A stretch of 64,000 nt of DNA from Kudoa neothunni (Eukaryota; Cnidaria). A program made the position numbers and the translations under genes. Under the pieces are notes generated by a model. That model had not been told where the DNA came from. It ran no database searches and saw only the letters and a program-made list of their open reading frames with translations. The stretch covers positions 13,702,001-13,766,000 of the forward strand of contig OZ199838.1 in NCBI GenBank assembly GCA_964304625.1. Direction: 5' to 3'. Below, piece by piece: positions 1 through 12,595 of this stretch. Position 1 is the first letter of the stretch, and each line of letters starts with the position of its first letter.

Positions 1-102
1 TTGTTGGATGGCGACCATGATCCCATAGAAACAGTTTTATGGCCTTACCGCGTAAATAACACTTCGTCGTCGTTTAGATTAAATTATGTTGAATTGTTTT
101 GA
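1..102 (+). CDS. possible 3' end of an unrecognised gene, cut by window edge
   Basis: Frame 1 is open from the first base to a TGA at 100-102 and encodes about 33 residues with a tract containing DPIETVLWPYR. It could be the last exon of a gene lying to the left. I do not recognise the family, and a stretch this short could be open by chance. Confidence 0.2.
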   Translation: MLDGDHDPIETVLWPYRVNNTSSSFRLNYVELF

Positions 103-1018
103 GAAAATATTTGGCTATATTTTTATATGTATTTAATTAAATTTTGGAGCAAAAAGGGATCCACTGAGCTTTCTAGGGTTAAAAAGCGAACAATATGTAG
201 GAACAAATTGCATGTTTTCGATTTAGTTATTATGTTTTTAGGCCACACTTAAAAATTAACATTTTCAAACCTGTTTTTTTTAAATATTTTATTACGTTCT
301 TCAACTGTAGCAGAATCTAATTGCATCATTGCTAAAAAATTAAAATTGATATAAATAAAAATAACGATAAACGATTATATAAGATGAAATTATAAAATTT
401 CAATATTAAATTAAACGTAAAATAACAACTTCATTCTTAACACTCGCGCATTAGTATATGTCATGGTTCTTACGAATATCTTTTGCTTTTTCTTACACAA
501 CCGAACCGTGGTAAATCCAAATATATTTATAATTTAATTTCTATAATTAAATTTAGAAGAACAATTTATCGCAATTAATTCGCAAAGAACGCCATTCTAG
601 ATACACAAAATTATCAAGCTTATCTTTAATTCTCAGCTTTTAAAATTCTAATAAATCTAACAAGGTAGTTATACCATTTTTAATCAGTTGGATCATGGAA
701 AATATGTGAAATTATAGAATCTGGTTTTTATTCTTATAAGAACAATCCATCTATTTGAAATAAAAATTCTCAATATGATGCAAATCACAATTAACATAAC
801 AACGTCAAGTATGTATTAAACGTTGAGAAACTGAAGAATGATATCTCAGAGATACGCTGAACATTTTAACTTAACACCCAAATGGATTGAATGATTTCTG
901 CCCGTTGATGGATAGGATATCTAATATTGTAAAATGTACCTAAAAATGTATTTTATAACAATTTTTCCGAAAATTACATGTTAATTAATTTGTTTTAAAG
1001 AAAATAATTGAGTTTTTT
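103..1018. other. gene-free AT-rich stretch
   Basis: Long A/T runs with no coding pattern or clear repeat that I can see. Confidence 0.4.
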
Positions 1019-1050
1019 ATTAATGCGCACGCAATAACCGTTGTTGACTG
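1019..1050. mobile_element. solo Tigger/pogo-type terminal repeat
   Basis: Read on the minus strand this begins TA then CAGTC and contains TATTGCGTGCGCA, matching the right terminal repeat of the Tigger element that ends at 5955. No matching left end was found nearby, so it is a lone end or a remnant whose other half lies outside the window. Confidence 0.45.
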
Positions 1051-1951
1051 TACATCTAAAGGATTTATATATATTCCGACCTGGCAACCCGATTTACTTG
1101 ACCATCCCTGCATTAAAAACTCCAAGTTGAATCTTAAGATGAGTATTTTTCGCATCGAATATAACATAATTTTGATAAAATTTGAAATATGAAAGTATTA
1201 TAGTAGGTCATCTAATTTTATCCTTTAAAATCTATACTCAACGTTTCCCTGATGAAAGTATATTTTCCGATTTTTCGACTAGTGGAGAATTCGTTGGAGT
1301 ATGGCTTGATAAGGGTTGTCATCTTAAATAATTTTTAGTGCAATGTCTATCGGATATATCAATATTATGGCTTAGCCGATATTTATCACACTTGCCCACG
1401 TGACTCTCGCAACTTAATTAATTACGATCGGGATTTTATCTTGTAAACAAAAACTAAAATATGCGCTAATTTAAATATTCAATTTTTGACGCTTATTGCT
1501 ATAACTAATATAAATTTAGATGGTATTTCAATTGTTATTTTATTGATCTTCGTACTTGTTAAAAAGTTGCCCTCGAAAGGTTGTCAACATTAACCTAAAA
1601 AATTACTTTTTCAAACAATAAAAATTTTTCACATGTAACTTTTTTTCATGCCCTATTTGTAATTTTCGAAGTTATTTGAGAGAAGTATGAATAAGATGGT
1701 TGATCTCAATCGATTGAGCTTTTTCTCAAATTCCTTATCAGCTTATCTAACTTCAAAATTAGATAAATTACCAATTTTTAAAATGTTTGGGTTATCATCT
1801 TAGAAAATATCATATTTAAAAATTGGTCCTAGGAATTTTGTTTATGCCGTTAGAATGCGCGAGTCATTGCTATTCCCCAATAGAATTATTGCAACAATAT
1901 ATTCACGCACGCAAACTTTTTGTCATAGCCCTTCCATCACAACTATAAGCT
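1051..1951. other. intergenic, upstream of EB1
   Basis: No gene or repeat recognised. It should hold the EB1 promoter; a GC-bearing patch around 1855-1920 is the only departure from A/T-rich sequence. Confidence 0.4.
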
Positions 1952-3078
1952 ATGCCTATCAATGTATATACTACTGGAAATTCTGAAGTTTGCAGCCGAC
2001 AGGAGCTGTTAACATGGATAAATACTCTTTTGGGCCAATCTTATAAAAAACTCGAAGAACTGTCCGATGGTATGGTGTTTTGCGCGGATATTGACATCTG
2101 ATGATTCCCTGTAGGGGTTGGTTACATCCAAATGTTGAATGTCCTTTTCACAGGTCGGTTTCAAATTAATCAAATGTTATGCCTTAATTTTGTTCATGGT
2201 GTGTAGATTGTATACCGGAAAATAAAATTAAAAAAAATGCACGAACTGAAAATGATAAGCTAGTCAATTGGAAGCTTATTCAATCTACCTTTAAAAAACT
2301 CTCAATCGATAAGGTAATTTGTTTTACCTTTTTTTCAATGTTGATAGAATGTCCACAACTTTTGACCTATTTGTAAGTAATATATTCGTATTTCATAGTC
2401 GGTACCTGCAGAAAAACTCATAAAGTCACGATTTTTGGACAATCTCGAATTCGCTCAATGGTTTAAGTGTTTTTATGATGCTAATATTACTGATCAATCT
2501 GATACCAACGCAACCCTATCACTGGATAATACTATTGGTAGTGATGCCAATTCGGCTGATGATAACGCCAACCTAACACAAGATATCGTAATGGAGCCTG
2601 TAGTGGATCGTAGAAAATGTAGACGAATTTTGTGGTTATGTCTACGGATTGAGTTGTATGTATAGCCTCGAGTGAAACAAAAGCCGAACGTTGCTCATAT
2701 TCTAATGAAACAATGGTTATGAGCAAAACTAACTCATCACTCGTCGATGCCACAATGCAAGTATCCGCTAATAATTTTTTCTTTCCGTAGCACCTAATTA
2801 ATCCTTTTATTTTTATAAATCTTTCAGCTGGATGCCCTGGCCCAAGACCTAGAAATCGCTGTAAGAGAGCGGCAATTTTATTATGATAAACTGAGAAGAA
2901 TTGAGGTCATTCTCGACAAATTTGACATCGAAACCAACCCTTTGGCTAACGAAATTTGTGAAGTGCTGTATGAAGTTGAAGTGAATTAATAGAGTTTAAA
3001 TTTATCCTCTTGCATTGATGATTTTAGGATGGTTTCGTTATTCCTGACGATGATGACCCTCAGCCGCAAACTTCCTAG
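1952..3078 (+). CDS. MAPRE1: EB1 family microtubule plus-end tracking protein
   Basis: Seven exons (about 1952-2069, 2115-2153, 2207-2313, 2399-2609, 2666-2760, 2828-2974, 3028-3078) join in frame to about 255 residues; human EB1 has 268. The first 120 residues form the calponin-homology domain that binds growing microtubule ends, with [16 protein letters not shown] at the start and [14 protein letters not shown] near its end. A low-complexity linker follows, then the EB-homology coiled coil with [14 protein letters not shown] and the acidic stretch [10 protein letters not shown]. Introns are about 45-85 nt. The protein ends PQPQTS rather than the EEY/F tail that recruits CAP-Gly partners. 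The linker exon joint near 2610-2665 is the least certain. Family assignment is firm. Confidence 0.93.
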
Positions 3079-3291
3079 GAGTAGCTGTCCCACATACATC
3101 TTTTGCATTCACGATCCTTGGCGCTAACAGAATTAATCTGCCAAATTTTTATATACACTGATAAACTTATTGTCTGTTTTTTTGACATGGAGATTCCGTT
3201 TTATTTTTATGTGATCTTAATAACTTAACTCATTAAGGTAAGGTTTGTGGGGTCCTTTTTGATCCAGTCAGCGTCGCTTAATTTTTTATAC
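3079..3291. other. EB1 3' flank
   Basis: Likely 3' untranslated region of EB1; nothing else recognised before the TTAA that starts the next element. Confidence 0.4.
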
Positions 3292-4636
3292 TTAACCTTC
3301 CGAACGCCTCAAAATTTACTATACAGTTTGTGCTTTTTGGGGTCTATCAAACCCCATGTTTTTATTGGTTCATTAAGGGCGGGAATTTTTTTAAGCTAGT
3401 ATGTCAATTTGGAAAAAATTCTATCGATGAATTTAGACACTACTGTAAAAACATGACATAACGACTTTATCAAGAGGGATTAATCATTAATGTGCCAACG
3501 GTAAAATTAACTGTATATTAAAGTTGGTTCGTTCCAATCTTGTGGAATAATCATTGTTTTTTATTCACAAAATAAATTGATTTCAACTTGCTATTGATGG
3601 TTTCTTATAAAATATAGCAGATGTCCTAATAAGTATTGTTAATTGTTTACGCATATTTTTAATTCGGCTTTTCGTTCGAAAAATATTCTATTATTATACG
3701 TAAAAATAAAAATTGACATATTAAATTAACAAATTTGATACAATTGATTAATGGTTCAAACGAATCTGGAAATGTTTACGACAACACAAATTTTAATTGA
3801 TATTTATATTATGTTAGCTGAGGTAAAATAACAGAAAAGCACTATCATAACACATTAAATGTTATTTTCTTTTGAGCAATCAACGCCGAGAAACCGAGAG
3901 CTTTTTTACAACAAAGCCCTAGACAAAGAATGCACGAATTCATTGTTTTTCAACTACTGTTTTTAGGTATGACACAAGATCTAAAACAATATTTTCTCCA
4001 AAACATTTAGCTTTTTGGTTATTTTGTTTACCCATGTAGACAGAAATATTACGGTAAAAGCTAGTTGATGTGTCAACAAACCAGAATAATTTGATTCCGT
4101 AGACTGTCAGTTTATAAGGCATGTATTGTATGAAAGGATATTTCCTTCTAGAAGAAATTAACTGTTCATCAGCTGTTAAATTTGAACAGGGTATCAGGCA
4201 TAAGTTATCAGTTTTTTTTCGGTTGTGTTTGCATAATAACCAAAAAGGAGTCTTCGTAATTTCAATCAATCTTCTCAAAAGCATGACATTTTGAAATATT
4301 TCTCTACTTTTCTTTATTTTAAAATGTTTTTAAAAACTCCAATCGAGATTTCAATATTATCATATAACTCAGTACACCTATTTGGGCCCAACATTTTTGA
4401 TTTAAAAACTGATTCCAGCAACGACTGTAATGATATGGACCAAATGTATTTGTATTCCATATTAAGGTTTCATGAACGCCACCACGAAAAAATATATCTG
4501 AGCGTTCCGAAAATTCCTGTATTCTACGAGTTAAATAAGCAGTAACACCAGGGGCATCGTTCACAATATTTTCTGTGCACGCTTTGGTGTTTTTAGGATT
4601 TCAATGGAACACATTCGCCATTTTTGTCTGAATATA

Positions 4637-5955
4637 CAGCCGAGATTGGATATTGCGTAATTAGAGATTTTCAGCGTTATCCTTTAAAGAGAGAAATTTA
4701 ATTTTTTTAAATTGTTGTTATCTCATTATAATGTAAAAATATTGGTTAACAAAAAATTTATTAATACCAAAAGTCTCGTTATTGCGTGGTTTTTTTGTGG
4801 TCAATTGGTTTAAATCAAATAGTGTTTTTTCATTATGTCCCGTGAACAACGCAATATTTCAGAGAAAATGGAAATCATCCATTACTATAATTCAATAAAA
4901 ACGTTGAAGGGTGCGAAATCAATGACGATTTCCAAGTTTAAATTGAGTGGTAAAGTAGTCTTCTATTGAATAATAATATAAAATCATATTTAAGGTCATT
5001 CAACATTTGATAGAATTCTTTCGCACGAAGATAAATTCCAAAATACAGATATTGAAAGTAAAAGGAAGAGACATTCGGCAGGCAGATTCAAAAATATAGA
5101 CGATGAAGTGTATGATTGGTTTGTTAAACAACGGTCGAATGGTAACGTTCTGTCGAGAGATGCCATTATCAAAAGGGTTTCTTATATTGCAAATGGGAAC
5201 AAAGTTTCCAATTTTAAGGCCAGCAAGGGATACCTCTCAGGGTTCAAGTCAAGATATGGGATAGTTTTCAAAAAGTTACATGGCGTGGCTGCGAGTGCAG
5301 GTGTTGCGTCTGTCAATTCATGGATTATTGAAAACATTGATTTGATTAGAGCATATAATCCAAAAGACGTTATTAACATCAACGAAACTGCTCTTTATTA
5401 TGAGCAGTTACAAAATAGTAGTTACCTTTTAAAGGAGGAAGCCGGAATTAAGGGGAAAAAATTATCCAAAAAAGGGTGACTGTTCTCGAGGTAATATTTA
5501 ACGTATACCAAATTAATTTTTTCTAGATGAAATCGAAGATTCAGAAAATATGTTTGATGATGATTATGAAGCAACAGGTGAGGAAGAAAATAATGAGAAC
5601 TTATTGCCCATAAGTGACGAATCTGACGATAGCGAGTCAATCGTTGAAGACATCAAAATTGCAATTAAACAAATGAAAAATGCAGTGAACGTTCTGAGAG
5701 AAGCTTTTATTAAAGAAAATCCGACGGGATTGTTTGATTTACATCCCATAATGGACCAAGTTTTAAAAATATCAAGAAAAAGATTCCGACAAACTAAAAT
5801 TACAAGCTTTTTCGACAAAATTTGATAAATCACATTTAATTTAATTAAATAATATATTTTTATTTAAAAAATTGATTTTCACTAATTGGCACCCGACGTA
5901 AACACAAAAAATCGTATTTTATAGTGCAGTGCGCACGCAATACTTATCTCGACTG
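4637..5955 (+). mobile_element. Tigger/pogo DNA transposon inserted in the piggyBac element
   Basis: The ends read CAGCCGAGATTGG...TATTGCG on the left and, in reverse, CAGTCGAGATAAGTATTGCG on the right, each flanked by TA (4635-4636, 5956-5957), the Tc1/mariner-superfamily target duplication. The 1.3-kb length is short for a full Tigger (about 2 kb), consistent with an internal deletion. Confidence 0.85.
4835..5825 (+). pseudogene. Tigger/pogo transposase, internally deleted
   Basis: Starts MSREQRNISEKMEIIHYY and appears to contain a 45-nt intron near 4952-4996. A CENP-B-type helix-turn-helix region follows (FKNIDDEVYDWFVKQR), then the start of the DDE domain with PKDVININETALYYEQL, where the first catalytic acid is expected. 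Most of the DDE core is missing. After a frame change the acidic C-terminal tail (SDESDDSESIVEDIK) runs to the TGA at 5823-5825. This is a deletion derivative that cannot encode active transposase. Confidence 0.75.
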
Positions 5956-6450
5956 TATATTTGGAGTCAACGTCATTATCATAGAATTCGAAATGCACTG
6001 AAAAGTTATGATTACATTGTAATATATTAATGGGTTTGTTGTCATCGCTTTCGTAATTTTCATAATTTATATCATCCGAGGCGCTCGTATTTCTAGAGAT
6101 GTTCTCGCCATTTCTCGCAGAATATCGTCGATACTTGTTTACTTATTTTCTCTTAATTTGTACGGTAGAATCTGCTTTAATTTTGATATGATGCATAAGG
6201 TAATTTTTACAGTCGTTTAATCCTATAAAATTGTGGGGTCTAATAGGCTACCAAAAGTACAAAGTGTATAAAGTATATTTATATCTCTTATAACTTTAAT
6301 CTTTTTATAAAATAACTGATTATAATATTCATATGTATATTTTAGGAGAATACATGGGATATAAATCGTGTTTGATTCCAAAAAGTACAAAGAATTCTTA
6401 TCACAAAATGCTTCGGGGTCTATTAGACCCCAAATCGCTCGGAAGGTTAA

Positions 6451-8463
6451 ATAATTTTTTACTAATATCAGTAAAAATATATAATTTAATGTCCTCATTC
6501 TAAAACAAATATTTTATAATTATAAAATGGTTTTATTAACCATATACCAAACAATTTATGTCCAATTTGTTTGTTGGAATCCAAAAGTGGGGAAATAATT
6601 TTGTTCTTTTATAAATTTCTATATCGGCTTAATATATGTTTAATCAGAATTTCTGTTTATGAAAATACTATAAAAATAAGGATTTTAAAAATTTTTGGGT
6701 GTACTAATTTCACGTTTATTACGAAACTACTTCTTATCTGACAGGAAATATGACAGGGATAGCCAAACTGCGGGTTGCGAGCCGTATATGAATTTTGGTA
6801 GTTAAAATGCAGCTCTTGAAAAATTTATACTTGATATATTGCTTCATTAAATTTTGCGTATAAAGTCATTTGAATATTTTGAATATCGTAGGATAATGCA
6901 TACATCATGAATTAAAATTTAAAGCAAAAGTATGTATATATATATATATATAATAAAACCTCAAAAAAATTTGAAGCTCAGCAAATGCGGCTCACATTTT
7001 AAGCAAGTCGGGTCACCGCTGCAATATGAGATTTTTCTACCTCGTATAAAAATAGCTGAATTATAAAATTTAGTTTTTAAAATTATATAGTCATAAAATA
7101 TATCAGTTATTGTTTTGAATCCAGCTAAAAATCCGTTCGCGATTTTTAACATTGGCTAACTACTTTAATATTCTAACATTTAATATCGAGGTTTTATACT
7201 TGAAATGATCATAAACGATTCCACAATATGAGTGTTAAAATGTTAACCTCGACGATTTTTATACCATAATGTATAAATTCCATTATTACATCCGCTAATA
7301 ATTTGAGGAATCTTAATATTGTATATACCAATCAACAAACATTTCAATCGTATTTTTATTCTTGAACAATTAGTAGTTGTAAACCAAAGTTTTTCCATTA
7401 CATGCCATCATTATTCAAAAAATTGAAATTTCCTATTATTGAAAATTTTGAAAGGGATAGACTTTGAATGTTATGGGGGAGTTACGCGCGGAAAAGATAC
7501 GATGCATGCACATCGTATCATTTTCAATAAAACGAGTGTGAGTGAAAACCTAACTTACGAACTTCTTAAGGCAAAGGAAGATAAATAATTTTCTTATTAT
7601 TCTAATCATTTTTGTTTTTGATTATAAAAATGCGAATATTCCACGTTGGAGATGTCAAATAAGGACACGTATAGGAAGGATGAGATCATCTTCAACGAAT
7701 GAAATTAAATCTATTTGAAAGTTCGGATTTCATTTTTATATTGTAAATGATGAAGACAAAGATAAGAGAAATTCATACATTTACGTATAAAAATTAATAT
7801 AACTGAAAATTTTGTATACCCTACAGTTAAAGTTTAAAAATTATAGTGTAGTCTTTAATAATGAAAACCTACTTGATATTCCGAATATGCCAAAAACCCA
7901 AATATATAAAAGAATCTGGAATACTCCTAGGCGAAAAAATATTGGAGCAAGTTTATACTTGATTTTAATGATAATAACACATTTATTATTTTCATAACCG
8001 AGAGAAATCTGATATATTTCAAATATTGTGATTATTTGATTATTGTATCGTTGATGACACATTCAGAGTTGTTTCCAAAGAATTCTTCCGGCTGTATACT
8101 ATCCATAGCACTCTTTGTAATAAAGTCTTTCCTCTTGTCATTATATATTAATGAAAGATAAATCACAAAAAAGCTGTACAAAAGTATTCGAAATGCTTAA
8201 GGGAAATGACATATAAAAACTTCTAAAAAATATAATTATGGATCTCAAAATGTCCACCTATACTTCTTTTGCAAGGCAATCACATAGTTAGGTCCATTTT
8301 TGTTTGTTTCACTTGGAACAAGGTGTGTATAAAAAGATTCAAAAACTAGGCTTATTCCAATATTATGATTGTGATATCAATTTGGGGATGTTTGTAAAAT
8401 TTATTACGTCTCTAATATTTATCATAATGGATTAAGCAAAGAAGAAATTCGAAAAATTCAAAA
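6451..8463. other. gene-free stretch with hairpin and TA repeat
   Basis: No coding pattern seen. It contains a TA dinucleotide run near 6935-6952 and an isolated hairpin at 7491-7525. Confidence 0.4.
7491..7525. repeat. isolated 35-nt inverted repeat
   Basis: GAAAAGATACGATG pairs with CATCGTATCATTTTC around the loop CATGCA: about 14 pairs with one bulged base. It lies alone in non-coding DNA with no recognised gene within 3 kb. Confidence 0.5.
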
Positions 8464-9017
8464 CAGGGGTCGGCAACCAACGGTCCCGAGGCTTAATCCG
8501 ACCTGTCAGTTATTTCTATCGGCCCACAATGCATTGACTGGCATAAAAAATTTTCTTATTATCTAAAATATCCAAATAATTTTTATGTTGTTATTTATAT
8601 CGTTTTTCTAAACGTTAATATGTTTTCGATGTAAAAAATTAAGCCGACTCAAATTAATTTTTATTAAATCAGAAAACCTGAATAAATATGATTGTTAAAA
8701 TTAGTTCAATAAAAGTAAAAAATATTTTAAAAAAGGAATATAGGTATATCTCACGTTACTTTACCTAGTCCAATAAATCGTTTATTCACATGTTGAGCAC
8801 GAGTTGATTACATTGCAAATGGAAATTATTTAAATATAATACTTTAGATTTGACGTAATTTTATAGTTTTAATAACTTTTATAAATTCTTATTTACGTTT
8901 TTAAATTCAAACTTTGAATTAAGAATAATTTAACATTTTAGTAGATTAATTATATTAGGGTCCGCATTAGAATTGGGGTGTTTGTTTGGCCGTCACTCAA
9001 AAATTTGTCGAGCTCTG
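8464..9017. mobile_element. hAT-type non-autonomous element (MITE)
   Basis: Left end CAGGGGTCGGCAACC and right end, in reverse, CAGAGCTCGACAAATTTTTG match hAT/Charlie-type ends. Flanking octamers attcaaaa (8456-8463) and acttaaaa (9018-9025) agree at 6 of 8 positions, as an aged 8-bp duplication would. There is no transposase inside. Confidence 0.75.
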
Positions 9018-11123
9018 ACTTAAAACGAGATACACAAATTTTAGTGACATAGTCAATATCAATTTATGTATGGCTTATTTCGAAAGAGACCGTATCATAA
9101 ATCGTAAATATCCATTATAATCATGGAATGGAATGCTTTTGACAAGTTAATGTGAAACTTTCATTTAACATCTAATTCTGCAGAGATATGAAACAGACAC
9201 TTCTACCCCCGTTTGAGCACTCTCACACTGGAATACATAAATTTATTCGAAAATCGTAAGAATATCAAAGTGAAGTTTAAAAATGCATGTCTATCAAATT
9301 TTTCAGCTCAACTTTTGATTTACATAAAAAGGCTATAGCAAAATTTTAAAACCTGATATGTCAAAATAACGGTAAATACCATGAAACAATGTTTTTGGAG
9401 ATTATCGTAAAGATTTACAATTGGAATATAATTAAAATTTATTGTAATTTGTTTATTCTAACGTCTTTTTTTATATTTGTTTATAATGACGTATGTGCAT
9501 TCGGTGAATTCACATAAAATCTCTACGTTTGAACTACATTAGGTAATCGATTTTCCATACTTTTTTTAATGCGTTCGCGAGCAATTAAAATATTTTGTGT
9601 TGATGTAATATAATTAAGTTCACAATTATTAACGTTTAGAAAGATTTTTTTTTCTTTTAAAATAAATTGGAGAAAATCTGGTGGTTATGTATTTAGATCG
9701 GTATCATATTCAATAAGGAGGTTTTTAACCGAAATACTTTTGTAGCGAGACTTTGAAAAACAAATTATTCGTTGACTGAGAGATAATAGTTAACTTGGTG
9801 AATTTTTTGACAAATACAAGAATGACATTATATAATTTAGTTTCATGGTTAAAAGTTGAGCTACAAAGACACATACAATTGTTAGCAATATTTTTGAATT
9901 ACTACTTTAACAAATTAGATATATTTTAAACGTTTCATCGCCACTTTTGCTTTCTTATTTAACTCAAATGAAATGAGTAAATTTTCATTGCCATTAAAAA
10001 CTCGTTAATTCTTGTGATGACTAATCAAAGAACGATCTGAACAACTATCAGAAGTGGACGTATAAAATTAGCTCATAAATAATTTTAGATATTTTTTCTA
10101 GATTTGAATTGGATTCCAGGCGTAAATCAAATTTTATCTTAAAAAATTTATACATATTAAAATTATTTGGCATTGATTTGTTGATTGAATAGTGTAGTTT
10201 TATATGAATTGTACAAAAATTGCCGGGTAGAAGATTTTTGAAGCAATAGCACTCAATTTGTTCTACCAGTTATGGTAACAGTTTTGAGTGCATAAATGGC
10301 CACCCAAGAAAACTGACTATTTTTAAATTAATGCGCGATCTAAAACCATTAAATGGTCTGTAAGTAATAAAATTGTTAAAACTGAATTCCTTTACTAATT
10401 TTTTTTAGGTATTTAGTCATCTGTAATAAATCGGTTTTCTTAACTCTAATGCCTGGAATCAATAATAAACTATAGCGTAAAAATTATTATTTCACCAATT
10501 TTCCAGAATGTTTCTTTTGAGTTAATCCAATCTTATTTTACTCGGGGAATTCAATTCGGCATCATTGTTTCAGCAGTTTTCCAAGCAGAAATAGGCACGA
10601 GATCAAAATCGCCCCAAAATATAATAAATCTTACTACCGGTTTTTATTCGCGATTTTTTTACAAATGGGGAAATAATAAACCTCTCTGCATGTCTAAATT
10701 ATTTATAATGTTATCATGGATGTAGTTAATTAAAAACAAAGGATATTGAAAATTAGGGTTGGATCTGAAAAGTTAAGTAAAATCGATAATCCCTATTTTA
10801 TAAAAAACCCTTATAAATTATTTTTTTCGTTGAATTTTTAATTTTAATTGCATAAAATAAACTTTCCTAATTTACAGAAATAGTTTTAACTCTGATAATT
10901 ATATATAAGAGAAGAAAAAGTAAAAGTACGTAACATCGGTCACTACAGAAAATAGATTACCTACTGTATTATTTTTTTAAAATTATGTCAACATTTTTAG
11001 CTCATCAACAACATAATGTCTCGGAAAATACTAAAGAAATATTTTGAATTAATAACTTTACTAATAAAAATATGACAACGCATAAAAATAAAAAATTATA
11101 TTTACACAACAACGTAAAAAATT
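9018..11123. other. gene-free AT-rich stretch
   Basis: No exon series, terminal repeat pair or RNA gene recognised. The right end holds the XRCC3 3' flank. Confidence 0.4.
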
Positions 11124-12497
11124 CTAAAATTCAGTATTCTTTCCGTTGATACCATTTTGATTTATAGTAAATAGACAATGGATCGGTGTAGAATGATGGT
11201 TGTTGGAGAATACAACTTTCAAAATTCGTGGTGTACCTTCGATTGCTTCAATAGGTGCCGTCATCTGATATATTTGATAAAAATTACTTCAACAACGTTA
11301 ATTAAAAATACCGAAGAATCTGAGAGTTTTGAAGTTTCTTTGATAAACACATCGAATTCCGGAGATTGAGCAGAATCAAGTGGATATAGTCGTTTTAGAA
11401 AAATTCGTGTATTCAAAATATTAGACCAACTAAGACCGAGACAGGGACCGATTCCAACTTTAGTTCTACTCAAACAAAAAAATGTTAGAACGTTAAAATA
11501 AAATGTGATTTTTGAGTTAACATTCAAAAATACCCTTCATCAAAATTATCAACAACTTGATTAATAGAAATCATGGTTAGCTGTCTATTGTGTATGACAT
11601 TGATTGACTTCACGCAATCAGAAAATAATCTTTTGAACAATGCGAAATATTTTGTTCTCAGTCTGGTAGTGTAGGGTTCATTTTGTGAGGTTAAACGTGC
11701 ACAACCAGCAATCGAATCCACGACAATTAAATCGATTGGAAACCTGACCAACTTTTTCTTGATCTTTGCCAAGCAATCACAAACTTGATGCTTCAACAAA
11801 TGCTAATATATAATAGAACAGCTATAATCAACTACCAAATCGACAGCATGATAAATAAGAATTCTGTCTAAATATTGGCGTAGCTTATTAGACGGTAGTT
11901 GATAACGATGTTCGAATAATTGAGCCAATCGCGTTATAGGAAAAGCATCATCTGTGCATACATAACACACAACTAGCTATTATTTTAAATAAATTAACTT
12001 TAAAATTTTTGTACATGAGGTGGGATTGGAATAGACTAAATTGGCGGATATTTGTAAACAAAATTGTGTTTTTCCACTTCCACATTCACCGAATATCTCA
12101 TAAATACCACCTTGATGGAAACCACCACCAAGTTTTCTATCCAAAACCTCACATCCTACACTTATCTTATTTCTAATCTAAAATGGTTCCATAAATTTTA
12201 TTTAATATGTAAATTAAAACAATTCTCCATTACAACATTAATTCCAGCAAATAATGGCTGAACATGACAATTTTTTTCCATGTAATGGGATGAAATAATA
12301 TGATAAAACTTTTTCACATCTTCTAACGGAAGATCAGTCTTTTCAGCAATACTAAAAGGATTTGTCTCAACCAATAACTTGTCGACGGTTTTGTATCCCA
12401 CTGGAAAATTAATAATATGTTACATAAACATCCTATAAATACATTTGCTGATAAGTTCTGCAGTTTTGCGGTCGATGTCTTTGTTATTCAGATCCAT
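11124..12497 (-). CDS. XRCC3: XRCC3-like RAD51 paralogue
   Basis: Seven exons (12443-12497, 12237-12400, 12015-12177, 11836-11972, 11534-11802, 11297-11465, 11124-11264) keep one frame. XRCC3 is a RecA-fold ATPase that pairs with RAD51C in homologous recombination. Visible are the N-terminal helical region starting MDLNNKDIDRKTAEL, the VGCEVLDRKLGGG lead-in, Walker A GECGSGKTQ, Walker B LIVVDSIAG, the loop ending INQVVDNFD, the PCLGLSWSNILNTRIFLKR block, and the family's C-terminal CLFTINQNGING. The order and spacing match XRCC3 better than RAD51 or DMC1. One intron (11803-11835) is only 33 nt. The gene is head to head with DRG1. Confidence 0.9.
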
Positions 12498-12595
12498 CAC
12501 AGAAAACTAGGTGATTACATAGGAAAATACAACAACCACCAAGGAACTCGTTAATCGTCGACACTCCATTGTGCAACGAACTCCGAAGTAGCATC
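12498..12595. promoter_or_regulatory. shared divergent promoter region, XRCC3/DRG1
   Basis: Only 98 bp separate the two start codons, which point away from each other, so both 5' untranslated regions and core promoters must lie here or inside the genes. No TATA box or other motif is convincing. Confidence 0.6.

Larger units (their letters stand above)
3940..6140 (-). pseudogene. piggyBac transposase, interrupted
   Basis: On the minus strand, an acidic N-terminal segment (about 6140 to 5965, with SASDDINYENYESDD) is followed, beyond the Tigger insertion, by transposase segments at 4564-4319 and 4284-3940. The last contains LTADEQLISSRRKYPF and YMPYKLTVYGIKLFWFVD, matching the conserved piggyBac stretch around the second catalytic aspartate, then MGKQNNQKAKCFG. 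The frames are discontinuous and the C-terminal cysteine-rich part is not evident, so the gene is dead. Confidence 0.75.
3292..6450 (-). mobile_element. piggyBac-type DNA transposon with a nested Tigger
   Basis: TTAA stands at both ends (3292-3295 and 6447-6450), followed inwards by inverted repeats CCTTCCGAACG and, from the right, CCTTCCGAGCG. TTAA target duplication with CC-starting ends is diagnostic of piggyBac. Both ends also carry a subterminal hairpin: GGGGTCTATCAAACCCC on the left, GGGGTCTATTAGACCCC on the right. The body holds a broken minus-strand transposase split by a Tigger insertion (4637-5955). Confidence 0.85.
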
